64,000 nt of DNA, from the NCBI GenBank assembly GCA_034436015.1, contig DAOTWG010000004.1, positions 43,114 to 107,113 on the forward strand, read 5' to 3'. The stretch comes from DAOTVX01 sp034436015 (GTDB taxonomy: Bacteria; Chloroflexota; Anaerolineae; Anaerolineales; Villigracilaceae). A program made the position numbers and the translations under genes. Shown in pieces: positions 24,843 to 33,553 of this stretch. How positions within the stretch are numbered: position 1 is the stretch's first letter; each line of letters starts with the position of its first letter. The notes beneath the pieces are model-generated. The model was not told the origin of the DNA. It saw only the letters and a list, made by a program, of their open reading frames with translations, and did no database searches.

Positions 24843-26027
24843 TCATAGGTCTCCGCGATCTTTCTCCTCTTGACGCCTTGTCGCTCCTAAGATCACCCAG
24901 GCCAACAGACTGCCCCCCATACCAATCGTATAGAGGCCGTACGCGCCAAAGGCATCGAAGAAGATGCCTGCCAGCGGCGCGCTCACCAAACCCACGCCGC
25001 CACGCAGAGTAACCTCAAACAGCGAAATCACCGTCGCCCCTTGCCCATCTGGGGCGCTTTCTACCAGGTACGTCAGGTAAGAAACCACGTTGAGGCTAAA
25101 CGCCACGCTGAACAGAACACGCAGCACAAACACGCTGAACACAGAAGGGAAAAGAACAACCGGCAAATAGGCAATCGCCTGCAAGAAAATGGAAAAACGT
25201 AAAACCCGGCCGGCGCCATAACGGCGCAGAATGCGATCGGCCAAGAGCATGAACGGCGGTTCAATCAACGCGCCGGCGGTGTTGGCCCAACCGATCAGGG
25301 TAGCCGGCGCGCCGAGTTGGGCCAGATAAATGCTCTCGAACTGCTGTCTCCCTGCACCACTCAACCACAGAAAAACGAGCGCCAGCGCCAAACCGGTCGT
25401 CGAAGGGCTGCGTCCCAGGGTCCTCAGCACCTGCGAGAGCGGCGCGCGCACCGTTGCGCGAACCTTCGCCGGTGGATGTTCTGTTCCCCGCAGGAGGCCG
25501 AGTAGACCAACGCCCAAGACAAGCATCACCGCATGTCCAACAAACGGCGCGAAGAGGCCGCTTTGTTCCATCAGCCGACCGGCCAGCGGCGCGGCCACTG
25601 CCCAGCCGAGAGAACCCCACAGGCGTATCGAACCAAAACCTTCCTTTTCCCCCTCCACTACCGCCAAGGCCTGTGTGCTCGAGAGCGACCCGCTCCCACT
25701 GCCCACGAGCGATTCGAGCACAACGAACAGGGCAAAGCCCCAGAACGTAGTTTGCATCCCCCGTAAAAGCGCAAAGCAGGCACTGCTCAACAGGACAATC
25801 TGCAACAACCGACGCGGCGTCGCCGAGCGATCCCCCATCCTCCCCAACACCGGCGCCGCGGCCATACCGGCCAGCGCCCCGCACGTACTCAATAGGCCGA
25901 TCTCTGCCCCGCTCAACCCGCGCGCTTGATAGACGAGCGTCACAAAGGGCAGCAAAAAGCCGCCTGCCCCAATCCAAAGAAAATAATAGGCTCGCATGAG
26001 CCATAGATTGCACCGAGAGGTCCGCAT
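24843..26027 (-). CDS. MFS transporter
   Basis: A 394-residue major facilitator with twelve predicted helices, of the MFS_1-like (PF12832-type) group. The first helix YYFLWIGAGGFLLPFVTLVY and the loop GRMGDRSATPRRLL after helix 2-3 (variant of GxxxDRxGRR) are recognisable; a second-half equivalent LLADRILRRYGAGRVLRF is seen. The ATG at 26027 starts 11 nt after the kinase stop; a GTG at 26057 would overlap the kinase, and neither has a strong ribosome-binding site. Co-transcription with a BadF/GlcNAc-type sugar kinase suggests uptake or export of a sugar or amino sugar, but the substrate is inference. Confidence 0.82.
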   Translation of the reverse strand: MRTSRCNLWLMRAYYFLWIGAGGFLLPFVTLVYQARGLSGAEIGLLSTCGALAGMAAAPVLGRMGDRSATPRRLLQIVLLSSACFALLRGMQTTFWGFALFVVLESLVGSGSGSLSSTQALAVVEGEKEGFGSIRLWGSLGWAVAAPLAGRLMEQSGLFAPFVGHAVMLVLGVGLLGLLRGTEHPPAKVRATVRAPLSQVLRTLGRSPSTTGLALALVFLWLSGAGRQQFESIYLAQLGAPATLIGWANTAGALIEPPFMLLADRILRRYGAGRVLRFSIFLQAIAYLPVVLFPSVFSVFVLRVLFSVAFSLNVVSYLTYLVESAPDGQGATVISLFEVTLRGGVGLVSAPLAGIFFDAFGAYGLYTIGMGGSLLAWVILGATRRQEEKDRGDL

Positions 26028-26038
26028 AGAGCCAACGA

Positions 26039-27034
26039 CTACTCGGACACGCGCCACGGCGCCGCATTGCGCACCGCATCCACCAGCGCGGGGCGGATCC
26101 GGTAATCACGAACGCCGGCCACCTCCATCCCCAGAAGCACGCCCCCGACCACCGGCGGCGCGTTCAAGCGCACCAGACGCGCGCGTGGCGCCGCCCGATG
26201 CACCGTCTTGCCGAGCGTCTCCGTCAGCAAAGGATGGCCCTTGTACAGACTCCCAATCAACACAACGTCAAAGGCCTCCTTTTCCAGTTCCAGTTGACGA
26301 ATCACGCTAACCGCCATCATGCCGAGTTCCTCACCCGCCCAGCGCACCACCTCCAAGGCTTGTTCATCGCCCTGACGGGCAATCTCGAAGGTGAGGAGCA
26401 CAAGGGAAGGGTCGAACGGATACCAGCCCAGATAGACGCCCTCCACCAAATCATCCAGGTTCTTGGCCCCCAAGCGTTCGATAAACGCCGGCGTCAGCGC
26501 CGTCGCCGGCCCGCGTTTGACCCATTCGAAGACAATCGCTCGCATCGCGCGCGCGACAATATCGTAACCGCCCGCGTACTCCCCCGACCACTCCCCGTGG
26601 CCACCCACAACGCGCCCTTCGCGCGTCCGATCCTTATTCCAACCACGACAGTTACATCCCGTACCGGCGACTACGGAGACACCCCAACCATCCTCCGCGC
26701 CGGCCAGAATGCCCAACACCGCGTCGTTGACGATCTCCAACGGACAACGTAAGCCCAGCGGCCGAATGGCCTCCAGGTGTGGCTGCCGTTGGCTTGGCCA
26801 GTCATACCCCCCTATGCCCATGCCCGCGCCGGCAATGTGCCCCACGCTCAGACAAGCCATATCCAGAGCCTTACGGACCGTCGCGAGAAGTACTTTGGCA
26901 AATCCATCGTATCCTACCCCCTCCCAGTTCCCAGGACCACCTTGCGCAAAGCCGACTACCTTGCCTTCCTCATCGGCAATCAGAGCATGTGTTTTCGTAC
27001 CGCCAATATCCACACCAAGAAAATAGCGCGTCAT
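26039..27034 (-). CDS. BadF/BadG/N-acetylglucosamine kinase-like ATPase
   Basis: A 331-residue ASKHA-fold kinase. It begins MTRYFLGVDIGGTKTHALIAD, the phosphate-1 loop; then VNDAVLGILAG (adenosine/phosphate-2 area with catalytic Asp), VVAGTGCNCRGWN and GGHGEWSGEYAGG. This is the N-acetylglucosamine kinase branch rather than 2-hydroxyglutaryl dehydratase activase, since the activase cysteines are missing. The ATG at 27034 was taken with GAGG 6 nt upstream. The downstream MFS transporter in the same operon fits carbohydrate uptake and phosphorylation, possibly of amino sugars from peptidoglycan. Confidence 0.87.
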   Translation of the reverse strand: MTRYFLGVDIGGTKTHALIADEEGKVVGFAQGGPGNWEGVGYDGFAKVLLATVRKALDMACLSVGHIAGAGMGIGGYDWPSQRQPHLEAIRPLGLRCPLEIVNDAVLGILAGAEDGWGVSVVAGTGCNCRGWNKDRTREGRVVGGHGEWSGEYAGGYDIVARAMRAIVFEWVKRGPATALTPAFIERLGAKNLDDLVEGVYLGWYPFDPSLVLLTFEIARQGDEQALEVVRWAGEELGMMAVSVIRQLELEKEAFDVVLIGSLYKGHPLLTETLGKTVHRAAPRARLVRLNAPPVVGGVLLGMEVAGVRDYRIRPALVDAVRNAAPWRVSE

Positions 27035-27123
27035 GATCATCCTCGCAGGTGATAGCAATGCCCCGCACCGGCCAGAGCAAAAGCACTTCGCCTATTTTAC
27101 CCGATCGCGGTGTTCATACAGGG

Positions 27124-27129
27124 TATAAT
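27124..27129 (+). promoter_or_regulatory. -10 box 7 nt before the epimerase ATG
   Basis: TATAAT ends at 27129, seven bases before the ATG at 27137, again the leaderless spacing. No convincing -35 is seen. Confidence 0.45.
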
Positions 27130-27136
27130 GCTGGGC

Positions 27137-28069
27137 ATGATTCTGCTCACCGGCGGCACAGGCTTCATTGGCCGCGTCTTGGCGCGCCATCTCGTAGAAA
27201 GCGGACAACGGGTGCGCTTACTGCTGCGGCCGGCCGTGCGCACGCCGCGCCTGCCAAAAGGGGTGCCGCTAGAGGTCACCGTGGCCGGCCTGAGCGATGT
27301 ACGCGGCCTGCGCGCGGCGCTACGCGGCGTGCGCGTCGTCTACCATCTGGCCGGCAGCGAACATAGCGGGGCGCGCGCCGACCTGCAAAGCGTGGATATC
27401 GAGGGTACACGCAAGCTGGCCTCGGCAGCAAGCGAAGCGCCTATTGAACGCTTCGTCTTCCTCAGCCACCTCGGTGCCGATCGCGCCTCGGCTTACCCCT
27501 TGCTCAAAGCGAAAGGCATCGCCGAAGAGGCCATACGCAAGTCGGGAGTCCCCCATACCATCGTGCGCTCCGCCGTTGTCTTTGGAACAGGAGACCATTT
27601 CACCACAACACTGGCACGCCTGATTGCCATTGCTCCCTTTTTCCTCTTGCCCGGCCGTGGCGAGACGCTGATTCAACCGCTCTGGGTGGAAGATCTCGCC
27701 GCCTGCCTGACCTGGATGCTGGAGGAAGACGCCACAATCAACCAAACCTATGAAATCGGCGGCGGCGAATATTTCTCCTTCCGCCAGACAGTCGAGATCG
27801 TTCTGCGCGTCCTGGGCAAACGCCGCGTGTTCATTTCCTGCTCTTTTCCCGCCCTGCGCGCCCTGACGGCGACTCTCGAAGCCGTCTTCCCGCGCTTCCC
27901 TACCTCCGGCTTCTGGCTAGATTACCTGGCCTCGAGTCGCACCTGCGCCATAGACAACCTGCCGCGCGTGTTCGGCTGGATGCCGGCGCGTTTTGCCTCA
28001 CATTTGGACTATCTGCGCGGCATACCTTGGGGAATGGAAATGCTACGTTATCTCTTCCTGAGTCGCTGA
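27137..28069 (+). CDS. NAD-dependent epimerase/dehydratase (extended or atypical SDR)
   Basis: A 310-residue Rossmann protein beginning MILLTGGTGFIGRVLARHLV with the TGxxGxxG nucleotide motif. DVRGLRAALRGVRVVYHLAGS and RFVFLSHLGADRASAYPLLKAKGIAEEAIRKSG follow; the canonical YxxxK is replaced by Y-P-L-L-K, which keeps Tyr and Lys. This resembles the NDUFA9-like/NmrA atypical group used as quinone or complex I-associated reductases and regulators. ATG 27137 was chosen because it opens directly on the first beta strand and fits the -10 spacing. The last 27 nt overlap the end of the convergent nadD. Confidence 0.8.
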   Translation: MILLTGGTGFIGRVLARHLVESGQRVRLLLRPAVRTPRLPKGVPLEVTVAGLSDVRGLRAALRGVRVVYHLAGSEHSGARADLQSVDIEGTRKLASAASEAPIERFVFLSHLGADRASAYPLLKAKGIAEEAIRKSGVPHTIVRSAVVFGTGDHFTTTLARLIAIAPFFLLPGRGETLIQPLWVEDLAACLTWMLEEDATINQTYEIGGGEYFSFRQTVEIVLRVLGKRRVFISCSFPALRALTATLEAVFPRFPTSGFWLDYLASSRTCAIDNLPRVFGWMPARFASHLDYLRGIPWGMEMLRYLFLSR

Positions 28070-28663
28070 ATACAAGCGATGGCGCATAATGTAGCGGAAA
28101 ACCGGTCCCGGAACGAACCCTTTCACCGATTCGCGGCGCGCCAACCGTTGTCGCACACCGCTGGAAGAGATCGCCATCGGCGGCGTGTCCAGAAAGCATA
28201 GTTTCGCCCTAATCCCCGGAAGCGTTTGTTCCAAAGCCACGAGGTCAACCGGCGCGCCTGGCCGAGGCAACACAGCCAGCCGCTGACACAGCGCAATGAA
28301 CTCCGCCGCGCGCTGCCAGCAAGGAAGATCGTGCAACGAATCGCCGCCCATCACGTACACCAGGGCGGCCTCCGGGAATTGGCGCGCCAATAAACGAAGC
28401 GTATCCACCGCGTAATGGGGCGCAGGACGGTCAATGTCCACCCGCGAGAGGACAAAAGCCGGCTCATCCCGAATGGCTAACTGTACCATCGCCAGACGAT
28501 GTTCCAGCGGGGTAATGCCCTGATGCTGCTTGTGAGGCGGCGCAGGAGTCAAGACCCACAAAACCCGCTCCAGCCCCAATTGCTCCCGCGCAGCTCGGGC
28601 TAGGGCGAGATGCCCACAGTGCGGCGGATCAAACGTCCCGCCCAGAATGCCAAGCGCAGCCAT
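28043..28663 (-). CDS. nadD: Nicotinate-nucleotide adenylyltransferase
   Basis: A 206-residue enzyme making deamido-NAD from nicotinate mononucleotide and ATP in NAD biosynthesis. It starts MAALGILGGTFDPPHCGHLALA, with GTFDPxHxGH for ATP phosphate binding, and ends with ISSSGVRQRLARRESV, the ISSTxxR nucleotide motif. VMGGDSLHDLPCWQRA is the substrate-side loop. ATG 28663 gives the standard N-terminus; the longer frame to 28717 spans the promoter. No ribosome-binding site is seen and a -10 lies 6 nt upstream. Its 3' end overlaps the convergent epimerase gene by 27 nt. Confidence 0.95.
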   Translation of the reverse strand: MAALGILGGTFDPPHCGHLALARAAREQLGLERVLWVLTPAPPHKQHQGITPLEHRLAMVQLAIRDEPAFVLSRVDIDRPAPHYAVDTLRLLARQFPEAALVYVMGGDSLHDLPCWQRAAEFIALCQRLAVLPRPGAPVDLVALEQTLPGIRAKLCFLDTPPMAISSSGVRQRLARRESVKGFVPGPVFRYIMRHRLYSATQEEIT

Positions 28664-28669
28664 GCTGAA

Positions 28670-28699
28670 AGTATACCGTAAGGCAAGCGGAAAAGGCAA
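28670..28699 (-). promoter_or_regulatory. nadD promoter, probably leaderless
   Basis: Minus-strand TTGCCT (28694-28699), 18-nt spacer, TATACT (28670-28675), ending 6 nt before the ATG. Confidence 0.5.
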
Positions 28700-28701
28700 T
28701 C

Positions 28702-28710
28702 TGCTATAAT
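28702..28710 (+). promoter_or_regulatory. Extended -10 for the polysaccharide cluster
   Basis: TGC-TATAAT (TATAAT 28705-28710) 22 nt before the first ATG (28733) of the glycosyltransferase cluster. It is back-to-back with the nadD promoter and shares its bases. Confidence 0.55.
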
Positions 28711-28732
28711 AAAACAAGAGACACGACCCGCC

Positions 28733-29716
28733 ATGAACGCCAAGTCACCGCCAACTTCCGTTGGAATAATAGTCGTTATTCCCGCTTACAACGAGGCGCG
28801 CTTCATCGGCAGCGTCGTCTTGCAGGCACGAAGGCAGGCCCAACGGATCGTTGTCGTAGACGATGGTTCTACCGATGACACGGCGGCGCTCGCGCGGGCG
28901 GCCGGCGCGACCGTCATCCGCCACGAGCAGAATCGCGGCAAGGCTGCCGCCGTTCGTTCCGGCTTCCACTACGTGCGCACGTTGATGCGCCGACGCGCCA
29001 ACGTTCGGGCTGTGGCCATGATGGACGGCGATGGGCAGCACCAGGCCAACGACATCCCCACCTTGATCCGCCCCATCCTGGCCGGCGAGGCGGATATCGT
29101 CGTCGGGTCGCGCTTCTTGAACATACGCAGCCGCATTCCCCGCTGGCGCGTCTTTGGACAAAAAGCCCTGACCACCGCCACGAACTGGACCTCCGGCTAT
29201 CCCCTGACCGATTCGCAGAGCGGCTTTCGTGCCTTTTCTCCAGCCATCCTCGACCTGCTCAACTTCGAATCGGAGGGATTCTCCATCGAATCGGAAATGC
29301 AGTTCCTGGCCCGCCAACACAACCTGCGGATACTGGAAGCGCCGATTACCTGCCTCTACCAGGAACCTCCCAAGCGCAATCCGCTTCAGCATGGTCTGGC
29401 GGTGATCAACGGCATCTTGCGTATGATCGGACAATACCGGCCATTGCTCTTCTTCGGCGGCGGCGGCTTGCTCCTTCTGCTAGGCGGGCTGGTCTGGGGC
29501 GCCTGGGTGGTAGATATCTACCGCCGCATCCACACGCTGGCCGTCGGCTACGCCCTCATCAGCGTCCTGCTCACCATCCTCGGCTCACTGGGCCTGTTCA
29601 CCGGCGTCATGCTCCACTCCGTGCGCGGCTTCATGCTGGAAATCAAACGCTATCTAGGACAACTGATCGAAGCCGAGCGAAGCATCGGCGCCGACGCCGC
29701 CAGGAATCGCCCTTGA
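28733..29716 (+). CDS. Glycosyltransferase family 2 with two C-terminal membrane helices
   Basis: A 327-residue GT2 of the dolichol/undecaprenyl-phosphate glycosyltransferase type. The catalytic GT-A fold has VVIPAYNEARFIGSVV, VVDDGSTDDTAALA, NRGKAAAVRSG, AMMDGDGQHQANDI with the DxD-type metal site, GSRFLN and TDSQSGFRAFS. Two helices follow (LLFFGGGGLLLLLGGLVWGAW and YALISVLLTILGSLGLFTGVM), as in GtrB/ArnC-like enzymes that load a sugar onto a lipid carrier. It is the first gene of the plus-strand surface-polysaccharide cluster and has its own promoter. Confidence 0.9.
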   Translation: MNAKSPPTSVGIIVVIPAYNEARFIGSVVLQARRQAQRIVVVDDGSTDDTAALARAAGATVIRHEQNRGKAAAVRSGFHYVRTLMRRRANVRAVAMMDGDGQHQANDIPTLIRPILAGEADIVVGSRFLNIRSRIPRWRVFGQKALTTATNWTSGYPLTDSQSGFRAFSPAILDLLNFESEGFSIESEMQFLARQHNLRILEAPITCLYQEPPKRNPLQHGLAVINGILRMIGQYRPLLFFGGGGLLLLLGGLVWGAWVVDIYRRIHTLAVGYALISVLLTILGSLGLFTGVMLHSVRGFMLEIKRYLGQLIEAERSIGADAARNRP

Positions 29717-29735
29717 AAGCCCTTAGGCAACCTAT

Positions 29736-30881
29736 ATGGCTACGCGAAAAACCACTGCGCGTCTCTTGTTCGTCCTCCAGTACTACTACCCCTACATAGG
29801 CGGCCTGGAGATGATCTTCCAGAACCTGGCAGAAAGGCTGACCCAACGCGGCTACGGCGTCCACGTCCTGACCACGCGCCTGGCCGCAACGCCGCGCAAC
29901 GAAACGCACAACAGCGTCCAGATTACGCGCGTCACCGTGCCCCGCCGCGCCGACCGCTACTACTTCACGCTCGCTGCCATCCCCCACGCCATGCGCCTGG
30001 CGCGGCGGTGTGACCTCGTGCACACCGCTCCTTATAACGGCGCCCTGCCGGCCTACCTTGCCGCGCGCGCCGTGCATCGTCCTGTTCTCCTCACCGCGCT
30101 AGAAGTGCTCGGATCGCGTTGGCACGTCGTGGAGCGCAACCTGCTTGCGGCCTGGGGCTATCGCCTTTTTGAGCGATTCCTCACCCGCCTTCCGTTCGAC
30201 CGCTTCGCCGCCATCTCGCAGGCCACCTTGCGCGATTGCCTTGCCGCCGGCATGCCGGCGGAGAAAGGCCGTGTCATCTACCCCGGCGTGGACGAAGCCT
30301 TCCGCCCCGGCCCGCGCCGCGGCGCGCTGCGCGCCCAACTTGGCCTGTCCGCCGACGACTTCCTGTACCTCTACTTTGGCCGCCCCGGCAAGACGAAAGG
30401 CGTCGAGTTCCTTCTGCGGGCCGCCCCGCAAATTCAGGCCGCCATTCCGAACGCGCACCTCGTGTTGCTTCTCTCCGACCAACCGCGCGAGTGGTACGAA
30501 CGCCTGCGCCGCCTGGCCGCCGACTTGCAGGAGTCGGCGCGCATCCATATCCTGCCCGCCGCGCCGCGTGTCGTGTTGGTGGATTACCTGCGCGATGCCG
30601 ATTGCATCGTCATCCCCTCGCTGACCGAGGGCTTCGGCCTGACGGCCGCCGAGGCCTGCGCGACGGGCATCCCGGTCGTCGCGACGCGCGCCGGCGCGAT
30701 TCCGGAGATCATCTCCGGGCAGCATGTGCTGGTCGAACCCGGCTCGGCCGAGGCCATCGCCGAAGGTGTGTCGCGCCTCCGGCGCGGTGAGTGGGAAGAA
30801 GCCCCACCCAAACGCTTCTCTTGGGAAGCAATGGTGGCCGCTTACGAAGGCCTGTATCGGGAGGTGATCGCATGCGCGTGA
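29736..30881 (+). CDS. Glycosyltransferase family 4 (first of the cluster)
   Basis: A 381-residue GT-B enzyme. N-terminal acceptor domain begins LLFVLQYYYPYIGGLEMIFQNLAERL with the GG-binding loop; the C-terminal donor domain shows LYFGRPGKTKGVEFLLRA and the E-x7-E signature in PSLTEGFGLTAAEACATGIPVVAT. It transfers a sugar from a nucleotide donor with retention. It starts 19 nt after the GT2 gene and overlaps the next glycosyltransferase by 10 nt, so it is part of one transcript. Donor and acceptor are not predictable. Confidence 0.9.
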   Translation: MATRKTTARLLFVLQYYYPYIGGLEMIFQNLAERLTQRGYGVHVLTTRLAATPRNETHNSVQITRVTVPRRADRYYFTLAAIPHAMRLARRCDLVHTAPYNGALPAYLAARAVHRPVLLTALEVLGSRWHVVERNLLAAWGYRLFERFLTRLPFDRFAAISQATLRDCLAAGMPAEKGRVIYPGVDEAFRPGPRRGALRAQLGLSADDFLYLYFGRPGKTKGVEFLLRAAPQIQAAIPNAHLVLLLSDQPREWYERLRRLAADLQESARIHILPAAPRVVLVDYLRDADCIVIPSLTEGFGLTAAEACATGIPVVATRAGAIPEIISGQHVLVEPGSAEAIAEGVSRLRRGEWEEAPPKRFSWEAMVAAYEGLYREVIACA

Positions 30882-32011
30882 TTCACGTCGTCGCCCACCC
30901 GCCGTTTCGCGAAGGGACCGGCACCGCCTGTTACTACAACGCCCTGGCGCTGCAGGCGCTAGGGTGCGCCGTAACGGTCTATGCGCCACGCATCGGGCGC
31001 GTGGAACAGGTAGCGCCAGCGATCCCATACCACTTCCTGCGCTCCTACCTTTCGATCGGCAACGCCTACCTGACTCCCGCCATCCTCGCGCTTCCCCGCG
31101 CCGATATCGTGCACCTGCATTACCCGTTCATTTTTGGAGATGTGCTCACCCTCTTGCGCGCCCGCGCCCTCGGCGTTCCGCTCATCCTGACCTACCACAG
31201 CGACTTATACGGGAACGGCATTCGCCGCATGGCTTTTGGACTATACAACCGCACCATCGCCCTCCTCGTCGTACAACAGGCGCGCAAGATCGCCGTGGTT
31301 TCCCTCGAACACGCGAGCAGTTCCTTCTTCGGCAAAACGCTCTTCGCCCGCCGGCAGGCCGACTTGGTCGAAATCGGCAACGGGGTGGACGTAGACACGT
31401 TCAATCCCAACCTCCCTGTCGAAAACATCCGACCGCGCTACACCTTAAACCAAGACGATTTCGTACTGCTCTTCGTCAGCTCGCTTGACGCCTCGCACCG
31501 CCGCAAAGGGCTTCTGCTGCTGCTCGACGCGCTGGCCGAAATACCCGATTCTCGCCTCAAACTGCTCATCGTGGGCGATGGCGATCAACGCCGCGAGTAT
31601 GAGGCGCGCGCCGGCAGGATGAGCCTGAGCGGCCGCGTGGTCTTTGCGGGCCGCATCTCGCACGCCGACGGCGCGATGACCGCGCACTACGCCGCCGCCG
31701 ACGCCGTGGTCATCCCCTCTCTCATGCAGGAATCCTTTAGCCTGGCATTAGCGCAGGGGATGGCCATGGCGAAACCCGTCATCGGCAGCCATATACCCGG
31801 CGTGCGGACTCTCATCGGCACATGCGGCTTGCTCATCCCCGCCGGCGACCGCCGCGCCCTGGCCGAAAGCATCCTCCGCCTGCGCGCGGAGCCTGCCCTG
31901 CGCCGGCAATTGGGGGAACGCGCGCGCGCCCGCATCCTCGAACGCTACACCTGGCGACACGTCGGCGAACGTCTGCTGGCCATGTACCGACAGGTCTTGG
32001 AGACAAGATGA
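30872..32011 (+). CDS. Glycosyltransferase family 4 (second)
   Basis: A 379-residue GT4. ATG 30872 was chosen because GGGAGGTGAT precedes it and the protein then opens with MRVIHVVAHPPFREGTGTA, the usual first strand plus glycine loop. Also seen are DIVHLHYPFIFGD, LTYHSDLYG, IGNGVDVDTFNP, DASHRRKGLLLLLDAL and PSLMQESFSLALAQGMAMAKPVI. Overlaps the next start by ATGA. With its neighbours it should act sequentially on a lipid-linked oligosaccharide. Confidence 0.9.
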   Translation: MRVIHVVAHPPFREGTGTACYYNALALQALGCAVTVYAPRIGRVEQVAPAIPYHFLRSYLSIGNAYLTPAILALPRADIVHLHYPFIFGDVLTLLRARALGVPLILTYHSDLYGNGIRRMAFGLYNRTIALLVVQQARKIAVVSLEHASSSFFGKTLFARRQADLVEIGNGVDVDTFNPNLPVENIRPRYTLNQDDFVLLFVSSLDASHRRKGLLLLLDALAEIPDSRLKLLIVGDGDQRREYEARAGRMSLSGRVVFAGRISHADGAMTAHYAAADAVVIPSLMQESFSLALAQGMAMAKPVIGSHIPGVRTLIGTCGLLIPAGDRRALAESILRLRAEPALRRQLGERARARILERYTWRHVGERLLAMYRQVLETR

Positions 32012-33252
32012 ACATCCTCTGGATTCCGCACACCGGCTGGCATATCCCACAGCGCGCCCACCTCTTCTGCCGCGCCCTGGCCGAACGGCACACCGTCCAC
32101 GTCACCGATTGGGTGGCCGACTTCACGCGGCCGGCCGACGTTTTCTCGGCGCGCTACCTGCGCAATTTCTTCTACCGCCGCTATCGGGATGGAAAGATTA
32201 CCGTTCACGGCATCCCGCGCGTGGCGCCGGCGCTCTTCTCCCCGCTCCTGCGTCGCCTCAACGCGCGCACCTTCACCAAACTGACCGCCCGCCTCCTCGC
32301 GCAACACCGCATTGACGTTGTAGTAGGCACGTTCGTCTGCCCACCGCCGCGCGCCCCGCGCCTGATTTTCGATTGGTTCGACGACAACCCCGCCTATTGG
32401 CGCGATCACGGCCACAACCCAGCCTACGCCGATGAAATCGAGGCTACCGAAAAGTCCTATCTGCAACAGGCCAACGCGGTTGTTGCCGTCAGCTCGGTCT
32501 TGCAAGAGCAGGCTATCATGCACCGCTCGCACAAGGCCTCCCCCGAAGTCCATCTTATCCCAAATGGAATCGACCTACAACGCTATCGCCAGGCAAGCCG
32601 CGAGAACATGCGAGCACAACTGCAACTGGAGAACAAAAAGGTCATCGGCTTTATCTCCGCGTTAGGGAAATTCAGCGGACTCGCACGTCTCCTCGAAGGA
32701 TTCACCCTTCTCCACAATCCCGATGTATGCCTTCTCGTAGTGGGAAAAGGAGAGTTATCCTCCTATGGACAACGGTGGGTCCGCGAGAAGAAAGCAGGCA
32801 ATGTCATTTTTGCGGGCCGTGTTCCTTTTGCGGAAATCCACAACTATTATGCCGCGCTGGATATCGGCATCATTCCTTTCGATAAGACACGGTTCACCGA
32901 TGCCGCTTCTCCGATCAAACTATTCGAATATTCGGCCTTTGGCATGCCTGTTGTCTGCACCCCTCTCGAGGAAGTGCGACGCATGGACTTTCCGAATGTG
33001 ATCCTCGTGCAGGATAACCCGCGTGCGTTGGCCGAAGGCATGGAGCGCGCCCTGACCATGCCTCGCCGCGTCCCGCCGCAAATCGAAGCCTACGATATCC
33101 ACCGCCTGGCCGCGCGCTACGAGGCGGTGCTGCGAGGAGAAGAACCGCCGCGCCCACCGCGTTCCTTCGCCGGCAGCGACTTGCCTGCCTCGTCACGTTC
33201 GTCCCTCCCCGCGCCCTCAACGGCAAGCGATTCCGGCGCCGGTTTTCCTTAA
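32008..33252 (+). CDS. Glycosyltransferase family 4-like protein (third)
   Basis: A 414-residue protein beginning MNILWIPHTGWHIPQRAHLFC at an ATG overlapping the previous stop. The donor domain has HLIPNGIDLQRYRQA, GFISALGKFSGLARLLEGF, VGKGEL and DIGIIPFDKTRFTDAASPIKLFEYSAFGMPVVCTP. Here the usual E-x7-E reads DAASPIKLFEYSAFG, the variant of TuaH/GumK-like glycosyltransferases. The acceptor domain is shorter and contains FDWFDDNPAYW. The last 40 residues are Pro/Ser-rich and probably disordered. Confidence 0.85.
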   Translation: MNILWIPHTGWHIPQRAHLFCRALAERHTVHVTDWVADFTRPADVFSARYLRNFFYRRYRDGKITVHGIPRVAPALFSPLLRRLNARTFTKLTARLLAQHRIDVVVGTFVCPPPRAPRLIFDWFDDNPAYWRDHGHNPAYADEIEATEKSYLQQANAVVAVSSVLQEQAIMHRSHKASPEVHLIPNGIDLQRYRQASRENMRAQLQLENKKVIGFISALGKFSGLARLLEGFTLLHNPDVCLLVVGKGELSSYGQRWVREKKAGNVIFAGRVPFAEIHNYYAALDIGIIPFDKTRFTDAASPIKLFEYSAFGMPVVCTPLEEVRRMDFPNVILVQDNPRALAEGMERALTMPRRVPPQIEAYDIHRLAARYEAVLRGEEPPRPPRSFAGSDLPASSRSSLPAPSTASDSGAGFP

Positions 33253-33553
33253 TGGAAATGGGCAATGACCTTATGACGGAACTCTGGATGGTAGCCGTGC
33301 TTGCACGCCTGCCGCTCAACGCCCGGGGCGCCTTCCTAGACCTTAGCGCGAAGAGGAGAAAGGCAGGGCAACGCGACAAAGTCCGCACGCGCCAAGTGGC
33401 ACAGGAGTGGGAACACCGTTCCGGCAACCGAACCCAACAAGGGACAAGCGGCAGCCGTGAAACTTCCTGCCGAGGGCGCTTCTTCCCCGTGCGACTACCA
33501 GGATTACCTTGCCATCCCAGCAGAAAGCGCCGCGTCCGTCTTGGAGGCTCTTC
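33253..33553 (+). other. Gap without a convincing gene in the polysaccharide cluster
   Basis: 301 nt break an otherwise continuous chain of overlapping genes. Open frames here have arginine-rich, low-quality translations. One frame gives a short ORF (GTG 33457 to the stop about 33561) reading CDYQDYLAIPAESAASVLEALR near its end, overlapping the next start; it could be the 3' remnant of a lost gene. No tRNA, repeat or terminator is seen. Confidence 0.4.
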
